Source: Spirochaetia bacterium
GTDB taxonomy: Bacteria; Spirochaetota; Leptospiria; Leptospirales; Leptonemataceae
Assembly: GCA_029880625.1 (NCBI GenBank)
Contig: JAOUOA010000037.1
Coordinates: 1 to 11,469, forward strand
Reading direction: 5' to 3'
Length of the DNA stretch: 11,469 nucleotides
This document shows positions 1-7,125 of the stretch, piece by piece; within the stretch, counting starts at the first letter, position 1; each line of letters opens with the position of its first letter. The notes beneath the pieces are model-generated. The model had not been told where the DNA came from. It ran no database searches and was given only the letters and a program-made list of their open reading frames with translations. Both the position numbers and the translations under genes were made by a program.

Positions 1-196
1 TCTAAAACAGTTAAGAAACCAAAAAAACAATCTGAATGTTCCGGTAATCGCCATCAGTGCAAATGCGCTGCTCGATGATATAGCCAGGGGAATGGATGCC
101 GGATTTATTGATTATATAACCAAACCCATAGATATAAATCAGCTTCTTGAAGTTGTAGATGCCGTACTTTTAAATACAAATTTCATGAAACGATAA
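1..196 (+). CDS. C-terminal receiver (REC) domain, 5'-truncated; probably the end of a hybrid histidine kinase
   Basis: The frame starting at base 2 is open from the window edge to a TAA at 194-196 and gives 64 residues. They form the second half of a response-regulator receiver: a beta-4 strand VPVIAISAN with the conserved Ser/Thr position, then GMDAGFIDYITKPIDI with the conserved Lys-Pro, then a last amphipathic helix. The phospho-accepting Asp lies upstream of the window. The wording (ISAN, followed by AGF-DYITKPID) is typical of C-terminal receivers of hybrid histidine kinases, and the protein ends about 10 residues after the domain with no output domain. A hybrid kinase is therefore more likely than a DNA-binding regulator, but a single-domain regulator cannot be excluded. 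A 250-base gap separates it from the next gene. Confidence 0.8.
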   Translation, partial: LKQLRNQKNNLNVPVIAISANALLDDIARGMDAGFIDYITKPIDINQLLEVVDAVLLNTNFMKR

Positions 197-300
197 AAAA
201 AGATCGATACCAAATGCCTTTTTATTTATTTTACATTATCTTTTTTCGTCAGTATAATATAAACAGCGGGAATCTCAAATAAAACGTTTTAGGACTCAAT

Positions 301-320
301 CTGTAAAAATATTTTTTCAG
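301..320. repeat. 20-base imperfect palindrome in intergenic region
   Basis: The arms CTGTAAAAAT and ATTTTTTCAG pair at 9 of 10 positions. A perfect 10-base palindrome, AAAACGTTTT, sits just upstream at 281-290. No T-run follows, so it is not a good terminator. It could be an operator for the HD-GYP operon or simply AT-rich chance; nothing in the sequence decides this. Confidence 0.3.
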
Positions 321-371
321 GAACAAATATTGCTGATATATTTAAATATTATTTACTTTTTTTAAAGATAG

Positions 372-400
372 TTGCATTTTCAAATCGATCATTTTAAATT
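372..400 (+). promoter_or_regulatory. weak sigma-70-like promoter candidate upstream of the HD-GYP gene
   Basis: TTGCAT at 372-377 and TAAATT at 395-400 are separated by 17 bases. The hexamers match consensus at 3 of 6 and 4 of 6 positions, so this is weak. The rest of the gap (197-446) is AT-rich and contains no gene. Confidence 0.22.
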
Positions 401-409
401 GTTTAGAAA

Positions 410-423
410 GAATAATATTATTC
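410..423. repeat. 14-base perfect palindrome 23 bases before the HD-GYP start codon
   Basis: GAATAATATTATTC reads identically on both strands. It lies between the promoter candidate and the ATG at 447, which is where a repressor site would be expected. Its low complexity makes chance a real alternative. Confidence 0.3.
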
Positions 424-446
424 AATAAAGAAAACTAAAGTAAAAT

Positions 447-1553
447 ATGAATCAAGCTCTTACTAAAAACAATTTAGATACAAAATCTTCCAAAATTTTG
501 GTTGTGGACGATGAAGCCACAAATGTAAGACTCCTTGAAAAAATGCTCGCTGCAGTAGGTTATGAACATGTTTTATCGACTCAGGATCCTCGAGAAGTTG
601 AAAATATGCTCCGAAAGGACAACAGCGATCTAATCCTCCTCGACATCAATATGCCTTATATGGACGGGTATCAGGTGATGGACCACCTGAACACTCTGGA
701 AGATCTCGACATCCCTCCCATTCTTGTTTTAACGGCGCAGGGCTCCAAAGAATACAGGCAGCGCGCTCTGGACGGCGGTGCCAGAGATTATATTACAAAA
801 CCATTTGATATGGATGAACTCACATCAAGGGTAAGAAATCTTCTGGAAGTTCATCTTGCACAGAAAATGATTAAAGAACAGAACAAAATTCTGGATCAAA
901 AAGTTGAAGAAAGAACCCATCAGCTTCAAATTGCACAGGATAAGCTTCATGACAGCCGCCTGCAGATTGTAAGACGCCTTGGAAGAGCGGCAGAATACAG
1001 GGATAATGAAACCGGCCTTCATATCATCCGTATGAGCAAAATATCCGCTCTTCTTGGCGCAAGCGCCGGACTCAATGAATATGAATGTGATCTTCTGCTC
1101 AATGCAAGCCCCATGCACGATATAGGAAAAATTGGAATCCCCGATAACGTACTTCTGAAACCCGGCAAGCTGACCAAGGAAGAGTTTGAAGTGATTCAAT
1201 CTCATCCCCAAATCGGGGCCAATATTCTTGCGGAAGATGAATCCGATCTTTTAAAAATGGCTCATGACATTGCATTGACTCATCATGAAAAGTGGGACGG
1301 ATCGGGTTATCCTGCAGGGTTAAAAGGAGAAGAAATCCCTCTGTCAGGACGGATCGCTGCTCTGGCTGATGTATATGATGCACTGACTTCACGAAGGCCC
1401 TATAAAGAACCCTGGCCTGTTGAGAAAGCCGTAGAATATATAAAAGAGAACAGTGGAAAACATTTTGATCCGAGTCTGGTTGAAAAATTTTTAGAACTGC
1501 TTCCTGAAATTCTAAAAATTAGTAGCGAATTCAGAGAACCGGATGTTGCCTGA
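447..1553 (+). CDS. response regulator with HD-GYP c-di-GMP phosphodiesterase output domain
   Basis: This 368-residue cytoplasmic protein should hydrolyse c-di-GMP when its receiver is phosphorylated. Receiver (about 15-130): acidic pocket D21-D22, phospho-acceptor D66 in LLDINMPYMDG, T96 and K118 (TKPFD). A helical, probably coiled-coil linker (about 131-175) leads to the HD-GYP domain (about 176-350). All expected metal and catalytic residues are present: E188 and H192 in the RDNETGLH stretch, H224-D225 with K228 in HDIGKIG, H253, H279-H280, GYP at 287-289 and D308. These match, with a constant offset, the ligand set I recall from the tri-iron enzyme PmGH, so the enzyme looks active. The ATG at 447 has no clear Shine-Dalgarno. 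The stop lies 3 bases before the next start, so co-translation with the CheY-like gene is likely. Which kinase feeds it is unknown; the hybrid kinase downstream is the obvious candidate. Confidence 0.95.
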   Translation: MNQALTKNNLDTKSSKILVVDDEATNVRLLEKMLAAVGYEHVLSTQDPREVENMLRKDNSDLILLDINMPYMDGYQVMDHLNTLEDLDIPPILVLTAQGSKEYRQRALDGGARDYITKPFDMDELTSRVRNLLEVHLAQKMIKEQNKILDQKVEERTHQLQIAQDKLHDSRLQIVRRLGRAAEYRDNETGLHIIRMSKISALLGASAGLNEYECDLLLNASPMHDIGKIGIPDNVLLKPGKLTKEEFEVIQSHPQIGANILAEDESDLLKMAHDIALTHHEKWDGSGYPAGLKGEEIPLSGRIAALADVYDALTSRRPYKEPWPVEKAVEYIKENSGKHFDPSLVEKFLELLPEILKISSEFREPDVA

Positions 1554-1556
1554 CCT

Positions 1557-1940
1557 ATGTCTGCACTAAATAAAATCCTGTATGTTGAGGATGAAATTGA
1601 CATCCAGTCCATTGCAAAAATTGCCCTTGAATCTGTAGGCGGATTTTCATTGAAAGTATGCAGTTCCGGGAAAGAAGCTCTTGAATCGATATCATCATTT
1701 GCTCCCGATATGGTCCTTCTTGACGTAATGATGCCGGAAATGGACGGACCGGCAACACTGGAAGCAATCCGCAAACTTCCTGAATATACATCCATCCCCA
1801 TTATTTTTATGACAGCAAAAGTTCAACCTTCAGAAGTGGAAGAACTGAAATCCCTGGGAGCGATGGATGTAATTTCCAAGCCCTTTGATCCCATGACGCT
1901 TTCCGAACAAATCAAACAAATCTGGGAAAAACATTCCTGA
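1557..1940 (+). CDS. single-domain CheY-like response regulator
   Basis: The 127-residue protein is a complete receiver with no output domain. Conserved residues are E11-D12 (acidic pocket), D56 in LLDVMMPEMDG (phospho-acceptor), T86 in FMTAK and K108 in SKPFDP. It starts 3 bases after the HD-GYP gene stops and ends 45 bases before the hybrid kinase, so all three are probably one transcript. In such settings a free receiver serves as a phosphorelay shuttle, a phosphate sink or a protein-protein effector; the sequence cannot tell which. It is not assigned to chemotaxis because no flagellar or che gene is nearby. No strong ribosome-binding site is visible, consistent with translational coupling to the upstream gene. 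Confidence 0.93.
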   Translation: MSALNKILYVEDEIDIQSIAKIALESVGGFSLKVCSSGKEALESISSFAPDMVLLDVMMPEMDGPATLEAIRKLPEYTSIPIIFMTAKVQPSEVEELKSLGAMDVISKPFDPMTLSEQIKQIWEKHS

Positions 1941-1985
1941 TTACACTTTCAGTAACGTTGTAAGGATCTTGTTTATAGTTCTGTC

Positions 1986-4900
1986 ATGAAAATTCAAAAT
2001 CTACTGCCGGACATATCCGGAAATAAAAATCCCGAACAAAAAAAACATTTCAAGCTTTATTTAACAGCGACCATTCTACCTGTTTTTATTATCTGCATTA
2101 CAGGCATATCTTTTATCGCTTCACTTTTCCATGAACTGATCTTTACAAGATCTGAACTTCTTTCCGTTGACGATGCCGGCAGTATTTATAATTCATATAA
2201 AAAACTTCAGGAAATCCGGGGGCTTCATTATATAAAACTGAAAAGCGGGAATTTTTCCGAGAAAGAATTAGGATTGGATTCAAAACAAATTGAATTCGAA
2301 AATTTATTGCAGCATTCAGATACCGCCCATGAACATCATATCAATATCCATTCTTCGCTTTCAGAGATTAAACAACAAAGCAAATTTCTTTATCAAAAAG
2401 CTCTCGCAGGAAATCATGTTTCATCGGATTCAATTCTAGAAGAATATACGCATTTAATCCTGGAGCTTCATTTTATTTTAATTGACCTTTCCAGAAAATC
2501 GAATTTAATTCTGGATCCGGAACTTCCTTCTTATACTTTAATTGATCTTGTGATTGTAAAAATTCCGCAAATTTCTGATCAGCTGGGAAGGCTCCGGGCT
2601 CAAAACAGCTCCAATTTTCAGATCCATCATGGAATAAAACATACAATTGAAATTGAACTGTTAAAGCAGAATATTCAAGAAAACCTGGAACGAATGCAGA
2701 TCTCATCAGAGATTTTAAGTTATTACGGCGAAGACAAAGTCCATGATGATATTATAAAATCCAACCAGGAAATTTTGAATTACCTGAAAAACATGAAAGG
2801 TTACAAAAACCCCCGTAAAACTAAACAGGAGCAGATGCGCCTTTTCCATGAAGGCACTCAGATCATTCAAAAAGTGGATGCTATCCATGAAAATGCATCC
2901 AGAAGTCTGAAAGAAATTCTCCAGAGCCGAATCAATAAATCGATTTACTGGATTTTATTTATTTCAATCCTTTCGATCTCCGGCATTTTGTTTTTAATCA
3001 TCAACATAAAACGATTTTACAGATTAAACTCCGATGCTTTTAAAAATGAAAAAAATCTAAGAAATGATATTATCAATACCGGGATCCGCCTGAAAACCAT
3101 AATAGATACAATGGTGGACGGGCTGATCACCATTGATTCAAAAGGCCAAATCCTGAGCTTCAACCAGGCATCAGAAAATATCTTCCAGTATAGAAGCACA
3201 GAAGTTCTCGGTAAAAATATAAACATGCTTATGCCGGAACCCTATAAAAGCAAACATGACGGCTACCTGGAAAACTATGAAAAAACCGGGATTAAAAAAA
3301 TCATCGGAATCGGAAGAGAAGTAACCGGCCAAAAAAAAGATGGTTCGCTTTTCCCGCTGGAACTTGCCGTGGCCGAAATGGAAATTGAAGGGATCAAAAT
3401 GTACAGCGGCATCGTAAGAGATATTTCCGAGAGTAAAAAATCGCAGATGGAACTGCGCCAGTTCAAATCAACCCTGGACCAGACCCTTGACTGCGTCTTT
3501 ATTTTTAACGCCGAAACCTATCAATTTTTTTATGTAAATGAAGGCGCCATCCGTCAGGTTGGCTATCATTATAATGAACTGATGCAGATGACTCCCATGG
3601 AGCTTTCATCGGATTACAGTAAAGAAAAATTTCAGATTATCATCAAGCCCTTAAAAACCGGAGAAGCCAGCATTATCCATTTCGAAACCACCCATAAGCA
3701 CAAAGATGGGCATGGAATTCCTGTAGAAGTTGCCCTCCAATACATCAATCCTGCAGGCGAGCAGGCAAGATTTATTGCAATTGTACGAGATATAACAGAA
3801 AGAAAACGCATTGATAAAATGAAAAACGAATTTATTTCAACTGTAAGCCATGAACTTCGCACGCCTCTCACCTCAATTCGCGGATCCCTGGGACTGATCA
3901 GCGGAGGCGCCGTAGGAGAACTTCCCCAGAAAGCTGTGGATCTGCTTCATATTGCGAATAATAATACAGAACGCCTTCTTCTTCTGATCAACGACATCCT
4001 GGATATTCAGAAAATTGAATCCGGTCAGATGGCATTTAAATTCAACAATATATCACTTATTCCATTTCTTGAGCAGGCCCTGAAGGACAATGCGGGGTTT
4101 GCCGATCAACACAGAGTAAAATTTGTTCTTGTAAAAAAAATCGACGAAGCAAAAATTTACGGCGATCGAGACAGATTGATGCAGGTCATGGCCAATCTTC
4201 TGTCCAATGCTGCAAAGTTTTCTCCTGAAGGCGAAACAATTGAAGTAAGCATTGCCAGGCACGGCAGCCAATTGATTCGAATTTCCGTTACAGATCACGG
4301 TCCCGGAATTCCAAAAGACTTTCAGGATAAAGTTTTTGAAAAATTTACGCAATCAGACTCATCCGATACAAAAAAGAAAGGCGGCACGGGTCTGGGTCTT
4401 TCCATTGCAAAAATTATCATGGAAAAACACGGAGGTTTGATTGACTTTGTCTCGCATGAAGGGGTCGGGACGACCTTTTTCATTGAATTTTCTGAACTGG
4501 TTGGAAGTCCTGATGATATTGAAATCCACCATATTCCAAGAGAAACCACATCCTGCATTTTAATAATTGAAGACGATCCAGACATAGCAGCCCTGGTAAG
4601 ACGGATTCTAGCTGAAGCAGGCTACAATAGCGATGTTGCATACAGTACTGCAGATGCAATGCGTCTTCTTGAAACAAACGGGGAAAATTATAAAGCAATC
4701 ACACTTGATCTGATTCTCCCTGATGGAGACGGCGTCCAATTTATGGATACATTGAGAAAAGACTCCCGCTTCAAAGACATACCTGTTGTTGTTGTATCCA
4801 TCAAGGCAAATGAAACCAAAAAAGAAATCAATGGCGGTGCCATCAATGTCGTGGACTGGCTCCAAAAGCCGATTGATCAAAAACGCCTCGTTCAATCGAT

Positions 4901-5285
4901 CCGAAATTCCGCAGATCCGGGTAAAATTCCTCGTGTTCTACATGTGGAAGATGAACCGGATATCCATAAAATTGTAAAGGAAATGCTTCAGCAGCATTGT
5001 GAACTTGTATGGGTTTCTTCCATTGAGGCGGCAAGAAGCTCACTGTATTCTTCAGAAAGTTTTGATCTGGTACTTTTGGACATTGGCCTTCCGGACGGCT
5101 CAGGACTTGATTTGCTTGAAGATATTGAAAAACGGATTGTTCCTCCCAGAGTTGTCATTTTTTCCGCCCAGGATGTAACGAAAGAATATTCAGACAGAGT
5201 CAGCGCCGTTCTTGTTAAATCTAAAACAAATCAGCAGGATCTGGAAAACGTCATCAACAATGTGATCAAAAGAGATAAATCCTGA
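1986..5285 (+). CDS. membrane hybrid histidine kinase: helical sensor, two PAS, HisKA-HATPase, two receivers
   Basis: This 1099-residue inner-membrane sensor kinase has TM1 (about 25-48), an external region of about 270 residues predicted to be helical, and TM2 (about 320-341). PAS1 (about 367-485) resembles FixL: LMPEP, then H424 in KHDGYL and R444 in IIGIGREVTG, 20 residues apart as are the FixL haem ligand H200 and R220. PAS2 (about 493-610) ends with RDITERK. HisKA carries H622 in SHELRTP; the ATPase has N741 (N box), DHGPGIP at 770-776 (G1) and GGTGLGL at 799-805 (G2). Receiver 1 has D863-D864, D908, S938 and K961. Receiver 2 has E988-D989, D1032, S1060 and K1078, the last followed by Ser instead of Pro. 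The sensor has a motif around 172-188 (LDPELPSYTLID) that I recall from helical periplasmic sensors of other kinases and chemoreceptors; its ligand is unknown. The ATG at 1986 is the only reasonable start, since TM1 follows directly and no in-frame start lies just upstream. Signals and targets are inferred: the neighbouring CheY-like and HD-GYP regulators are likely partners. Confidence 0.95.
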   Translation: MKIQNLLPDISGNKNPEQKKHFKLYLTATILPVFIICITGISFIASLFHELIFTRSELLSVDDAGSIYNSYKKLQEIRGLHYIKLKSGNFSEKELGLDSKQIEFENLLQHSDTAHEHHINIHSSLSEIKQQSKFLYQKALAGNHVSSDSILEEYTHLILELHFILIDLSRKSNLILDPELPSYTLIDLVIVKIPQISDQLGRLRAQNSSNFQIHHGIKHTIEIELLKQNIQENLERMQISSEILSYYGEDKVHDDIIKSNQEILNYLKNMKGYKNPRKTKQEQMRLFHEGTQIIQKVDAIHENASRSLKEILQSRINKSIYWILFISILSISGILFLIINIKRFYRLNSDAFKNEKNLRNDIINTGIRLKTIIDTMVDGLITIDSKGQILSFNQASENIFQYRSTEVLGKNINMLMPEPYKSKHDGYLENYEKTGIKKIIGIGREVTGQKKDGSLFPLELAVAEMEIEGIKMYSGIVRDISESKKSQMELRQFKSTLDQTLDCVFIFNAETYQFFYVNEGAIRQVGYHYNELMQMTPMELSSDYSKEKFQIIIKPLKTGEASIIHFETTHKHKDGHGIPVEVALQYINPAGEQARFIAIVRDITERKRIDKMKNEFISTVSHELRTPLTSIRGSLGLISGGAVGELPQKAVDLLHIANNNTERLLLLINDILDIQKIESGQMAFKFNNISLIPFLEQALKDNAGFADQHRVKFVLVKKIDEAKIYGDRDRLMQVMANLLSNAAKFSPEGETIEVSIARHGSQLIRISVTDHGPGIPKDFQDKVFEKFTQSDSSDTKKKGGTGLGLSIAKIIMEKHGGLIDFVSHEGVGTTFFIEFSELVGSPDDIEIHHIPRETTSCILIIEDDPDIAALVRRILAEAGYNSDVAYSTADAMRLLETNGENYKAITLDLILPDGDGVQFMDTLRKDSRFKDIPVVVVSIKANETKKEINGGAINVVDWLQKPIDQKRLVQSIRNSADPGKIPRVLHVEDEPDIHKIVKEMLQQHCELVWVSSIEAARSSLYSSESFDLVLLDIGLPDGSGLDLLEDIEKRIVPPRVVIFSAQDVTKEYSDRVSAVLVKSKTNQQDLENVINNVIKRDKS

Positions 5286-5339
5286 TTCCATAGATGATCC
5301 CAAAATTATTATCGCTGTTTTTATACATCTGAATTAAAT

Positions 5340-5345
5340 TATAAT
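5340..5345 (+). promoter_or_regulatory. consensus -10 element (TATAAT) upstream of the PilZ gene
   Basis: A perfect TATAAT lies 40 bases before the ATG at 5385, in the 99-base gap after the kinase gene. No good -35 hexamer is at the expected distance, where the sequence is T-rich. It suggests that the PilZ gene has its own promoter. In an AT-rich gap a chance match is possible. Confidence 0.4.
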
Positions 5346-5384
5346 CAGCAGGCTGTTCTCTTTTGAACTTCTGTTCCAAAAAAA

Positions 5385-5942
5385 ATGGAAAAAATTCATC
5401 CCGAAACAAATCAAATCCCAGTTTCTAAGACAGAAAACCGCATCGAATCAAGATATTTATGCGTAAATGTTCAAGTCCAATATTCCCCTCTGGATGATGC
5501 TTATATTAAAAATCTAGGCCAGAAATTTTACCAGGCTGCAATTCATGATATGAGTCTTTCCGGGCTTTCATTCGATCTGCATACAAAAGTAGAAATCGGA
5601 GAAAAGATCTTAATCCATTTTCATTATATTGAGAATTATGCTGACAGATTAACTGCCAGCGTTCAGTGGTGCAGAGAAATCTCTCCAGGATTTTACAGAG
5701 CAGGATTAAAAATTCTCGAATCTGAAATCGTTCCTTTTGATAAAACCCTTTCAGAGTGCAAGGAGCCAATTGGTATCAGTACGGCCCCGGAAGAAGTGGA
5801 AATGCTCTGCCCTGCCTGTAAAAAGAATAGCATTTTGTCACTGCAGTCTTCGCAGCCTGTAATTAATGGAATTATATATATCCCGCTTTATGATTGCTCC
5901 GAATGCGGAACAACAAGAAGCCTTCCCGGCTTATTTTCATAA
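5385..5942 (+). CDS. PilZ-domain c-di-GMP receptor with C-terminal zinc ribbon
   Basis: The 185-residue protein begins with a PilZ domain (about 17-115). R19 and R23 (RIESR) form the RxxxR switch, and D55, S57 and G60 (DMSLSG) form the D/NxSxxG motif, so c-di-GMP binding is expected. A hydrophilic linker (about 118-138) leads to a separate C-terminal module with C142-x2-C145 and C171-x2-C174, the pattern of a four-cysteine zinc ribbon. No membrane segment or signal peptide is seen, so it should be cytoplasmic. Zinc ribbons often mediate protein, DNA or RNA contacts, so this could be the output half of a c-di-GMP switch; that is inference. It lies 99 bases after the hybrid kinase and 278 bases before a membrane protein, probably as its own unit. 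The start at 5385 has an A-rich upstream stretch but no classical ribosome-binding site. Confidence 0.85.
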   Translation: MEKIHPETNQIPVSKTENRIESRYLCVNVQVQYSPLDDAYIKNLGQKFYQAAIHDMSLSGLSFDLHTKVEIGEKILIHFHYIENYADRLTASVQWCREISPGFYRAGLKILESEIVPFDKTLSECKEPIGISTAPEEVEMLCPACKKNSILSLQSSQPVINGIIYIPLYDCSECGTTRSLPGLFS

Positions 5943-6127
5943 AAGATACAGATCAGCTGAAATTAATTGAAAGGCTTTATGCATATCATTTGCTTTTATG
6001 CGTATCCTGTAAAAAATTAAGAGACTGTCACGAAGGATTTTCACCATTCAGGTTGGTTTTAAAAACGGTGAAACGTCACCCAGAATCTGCATCACATCAT
6101 AGATTTTTTTCTATCAATTACAGGTGA
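5942..6127 (+). pseudogene. possible remnant of a CxxC-KKIRD zinc-binding tail, out of frame after the PilZ gene
   Basis: Between the PilZ stop and the next gene, the frame shifted relative to PilZ stays open to a TGA at 6125-6127. It reads CVSCKKLRD (5999-6025), followed by HEGF and, about 13 residues later, RHPES. This resembles a short C-terminal tail common on response regulators and sensor kinases, of the form CSSCKKIRD-x2-GYW, a spacer, then HPE and a final CP-x-C. The second cysteine pair is missing here and there is no ATG start, only TTG or CTG codons. It may be a decayed tail, or a frameshifted extension of an ancestral gene. Chance is possible, since the resemblance is judged by eye. 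Nothing else is recognisable between 5943 and 6220. Confidence 0.3.
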
Positions 6128-6220
6128 ATGGGGATTAAAAGAATAGACTGTTAAATGGTACACTGTAGCGGTTAAAATTGAATTGCAATTACAGCTCTTG
6201 TTTCCAATCTTTCAATCTTT

Positions 6221-6922
6221 ATGAATGAAGGCTTTAAAGCAGGATCCATTGAACACCTTGTCGTAATTTTTATTACTGTGTTTATTTTTCTCCTGCTCTT
6301 TTACTGGGGGAAAAAGTATAAAACCCATCCTGCTTTGCGTCTTCTTGATTTTTTACTGGCTGGAATCCTTATACTCAATTTCGCAGCTCTGAATTATTAT
6401 AGAATTGAAAAAGGTCTCTGGGACGTTCGCTATGATCTTCCCATGGAACTCTGCAGCTGGGCCACAATCGCTGTTATTTTTGCTCTGATAACACGCAAAC
6501 AATGGCTTGTTGAACTTTCCTATTTCTGGGTTTTAAGCGGTTCCATTCACGGCTTGATTACGCCGGATTTAAGCTTTTCGTTTCCTCACATATACTTCAT
6601 CAGTTTTTTTATCGGCCATTCTCTGCTGGTTGCTGCGGCCCTGTATCCTGTTTTCGGACTGGAGATCTATCCAAAAAAAGGAGCTGTAATTCGGGCAGTT
6701 TTATTTTCTGAAATTTATTTTTTTACAGCGATTATACTGAATATTTCAATCGGCGCCAATTACGGATATCTCATTAATAAGCCGTTTTCCGTGTCCTTTC
6801 TGGATTTTCTGGGTCCATGGCCATATTACATAATTGCCATGCAGATGATCGGGATTGTTTTTTTCTTAATTTTATATTATCCATTTTACTTAAGAGATCG
6901 TTTTTTGGAGAAAAATTCGTGA
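6221..6922 (+). CDS. YwaF/TIGR02206-family integral membrane protein, function unknown
   Basis: The 233-residue protein is strongly hydrophobic, with about six or seven membrane-spanning segments. Family hallmarks recognised by eye are an early H in GSIEH, LPMELCSWA at 73-81, LITPDL after SGSIHG, FFIGHSLLV, GANYGYLINKP and LGPWPYY near the C-terminus. The length fits the family. Conserved polar residues inside membrane segments (the H of FFIGH, E and C of LPMELC) hint at a transport or enzyme role, but no function is established to my knowledge. It stands alone, with gaps of 278 bases before and 203 bases after, and shows no link to the signalling genes beyond position. The start at 6221 lacks a good ribosome-binding site. 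Its first hydrophobic segment begins about 10 residues in, which supports that start. Confidence 0.85.
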   Translation: MNEGFKAGSIEHLVVIFITVFIFLLLFYWGKKYKTHPALRLLDFLLAGILILNFAALNYYRIEKGLWDVRYDLPMELCSWATIAVIFALITRKQWLVELSYFWVLSGSIHGLITPDLSFSFPHIYFISFFIGHSLLVAAALYPVFGLEIYPKKGAVIRAVLFSEIYFFTAIILNISIGANYGYLINKPFSVSFLDFLGPWPYYIIAMQMIGIVFFLILYYPFYLRDRFLEKNS

Positions 6923-6952
6923 CTTTCAGGAGTCTAATTGATACAGGAGCAT

Positions 6953-6970
6953 GATCCAATGCATTTGATC
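6953..6970. repeat. 18-base imperfect palindrome between the membrane-protein and cyclase genes
   Basis: The arms GATCCAATG and CATTTGATC pair at 8 of 9 positions. The site lies just upstream of the promoter candidate for the diguanylate cyclase operon, so an operator role is possible but unproven. Confidence 0.25.
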
Positions 6971-6973
6971 CCA

Positions 6974-7003
6974 TTGTTCAGGACGATAATTATAAAATAT
7001 AAA
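6974..7003 (+). promoter_or_regulatory. sigma-70-like promoter candidate for the cyclase-ispD-thpR operon
   Basis: TTGTTC at 6974-6979 and TATAAA at 6998-7003 are spaced 18 bases apart. The -10 element is good (5 of 6) and the -35 weak (3 of 6). It would leave an untranslated leader of about 115 bases before the ATG at 7126. No known riboswitch was recognised in that leader. Confidence 0.3.
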
Positions 7004-7125
7004 GGTTTTTCTGTCTGATGGGCGCATCCTTATATTTCTTAGAATAATAGAATCATGGAGGAGATGCATAGAATACTTTTTCATAAAGCTCAATGCTCAT
7101 TCTTTAAATACCGAATTTTAATATT

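Noticed and set aside
197..446. Possible c-di-GMP riboswitch upstream of the HD-GYP gene.
   Set aside because: None of the conserved GEMM aptamer segments could be found; the region is plain AT-rich sequence with palindromes.
6066..6079. GGTGA-AACG-TCACC hairpin after the PilZ gene.
   Set aside because: The stem is only 5 bp with no T-run after it, too weak to call a terminator.
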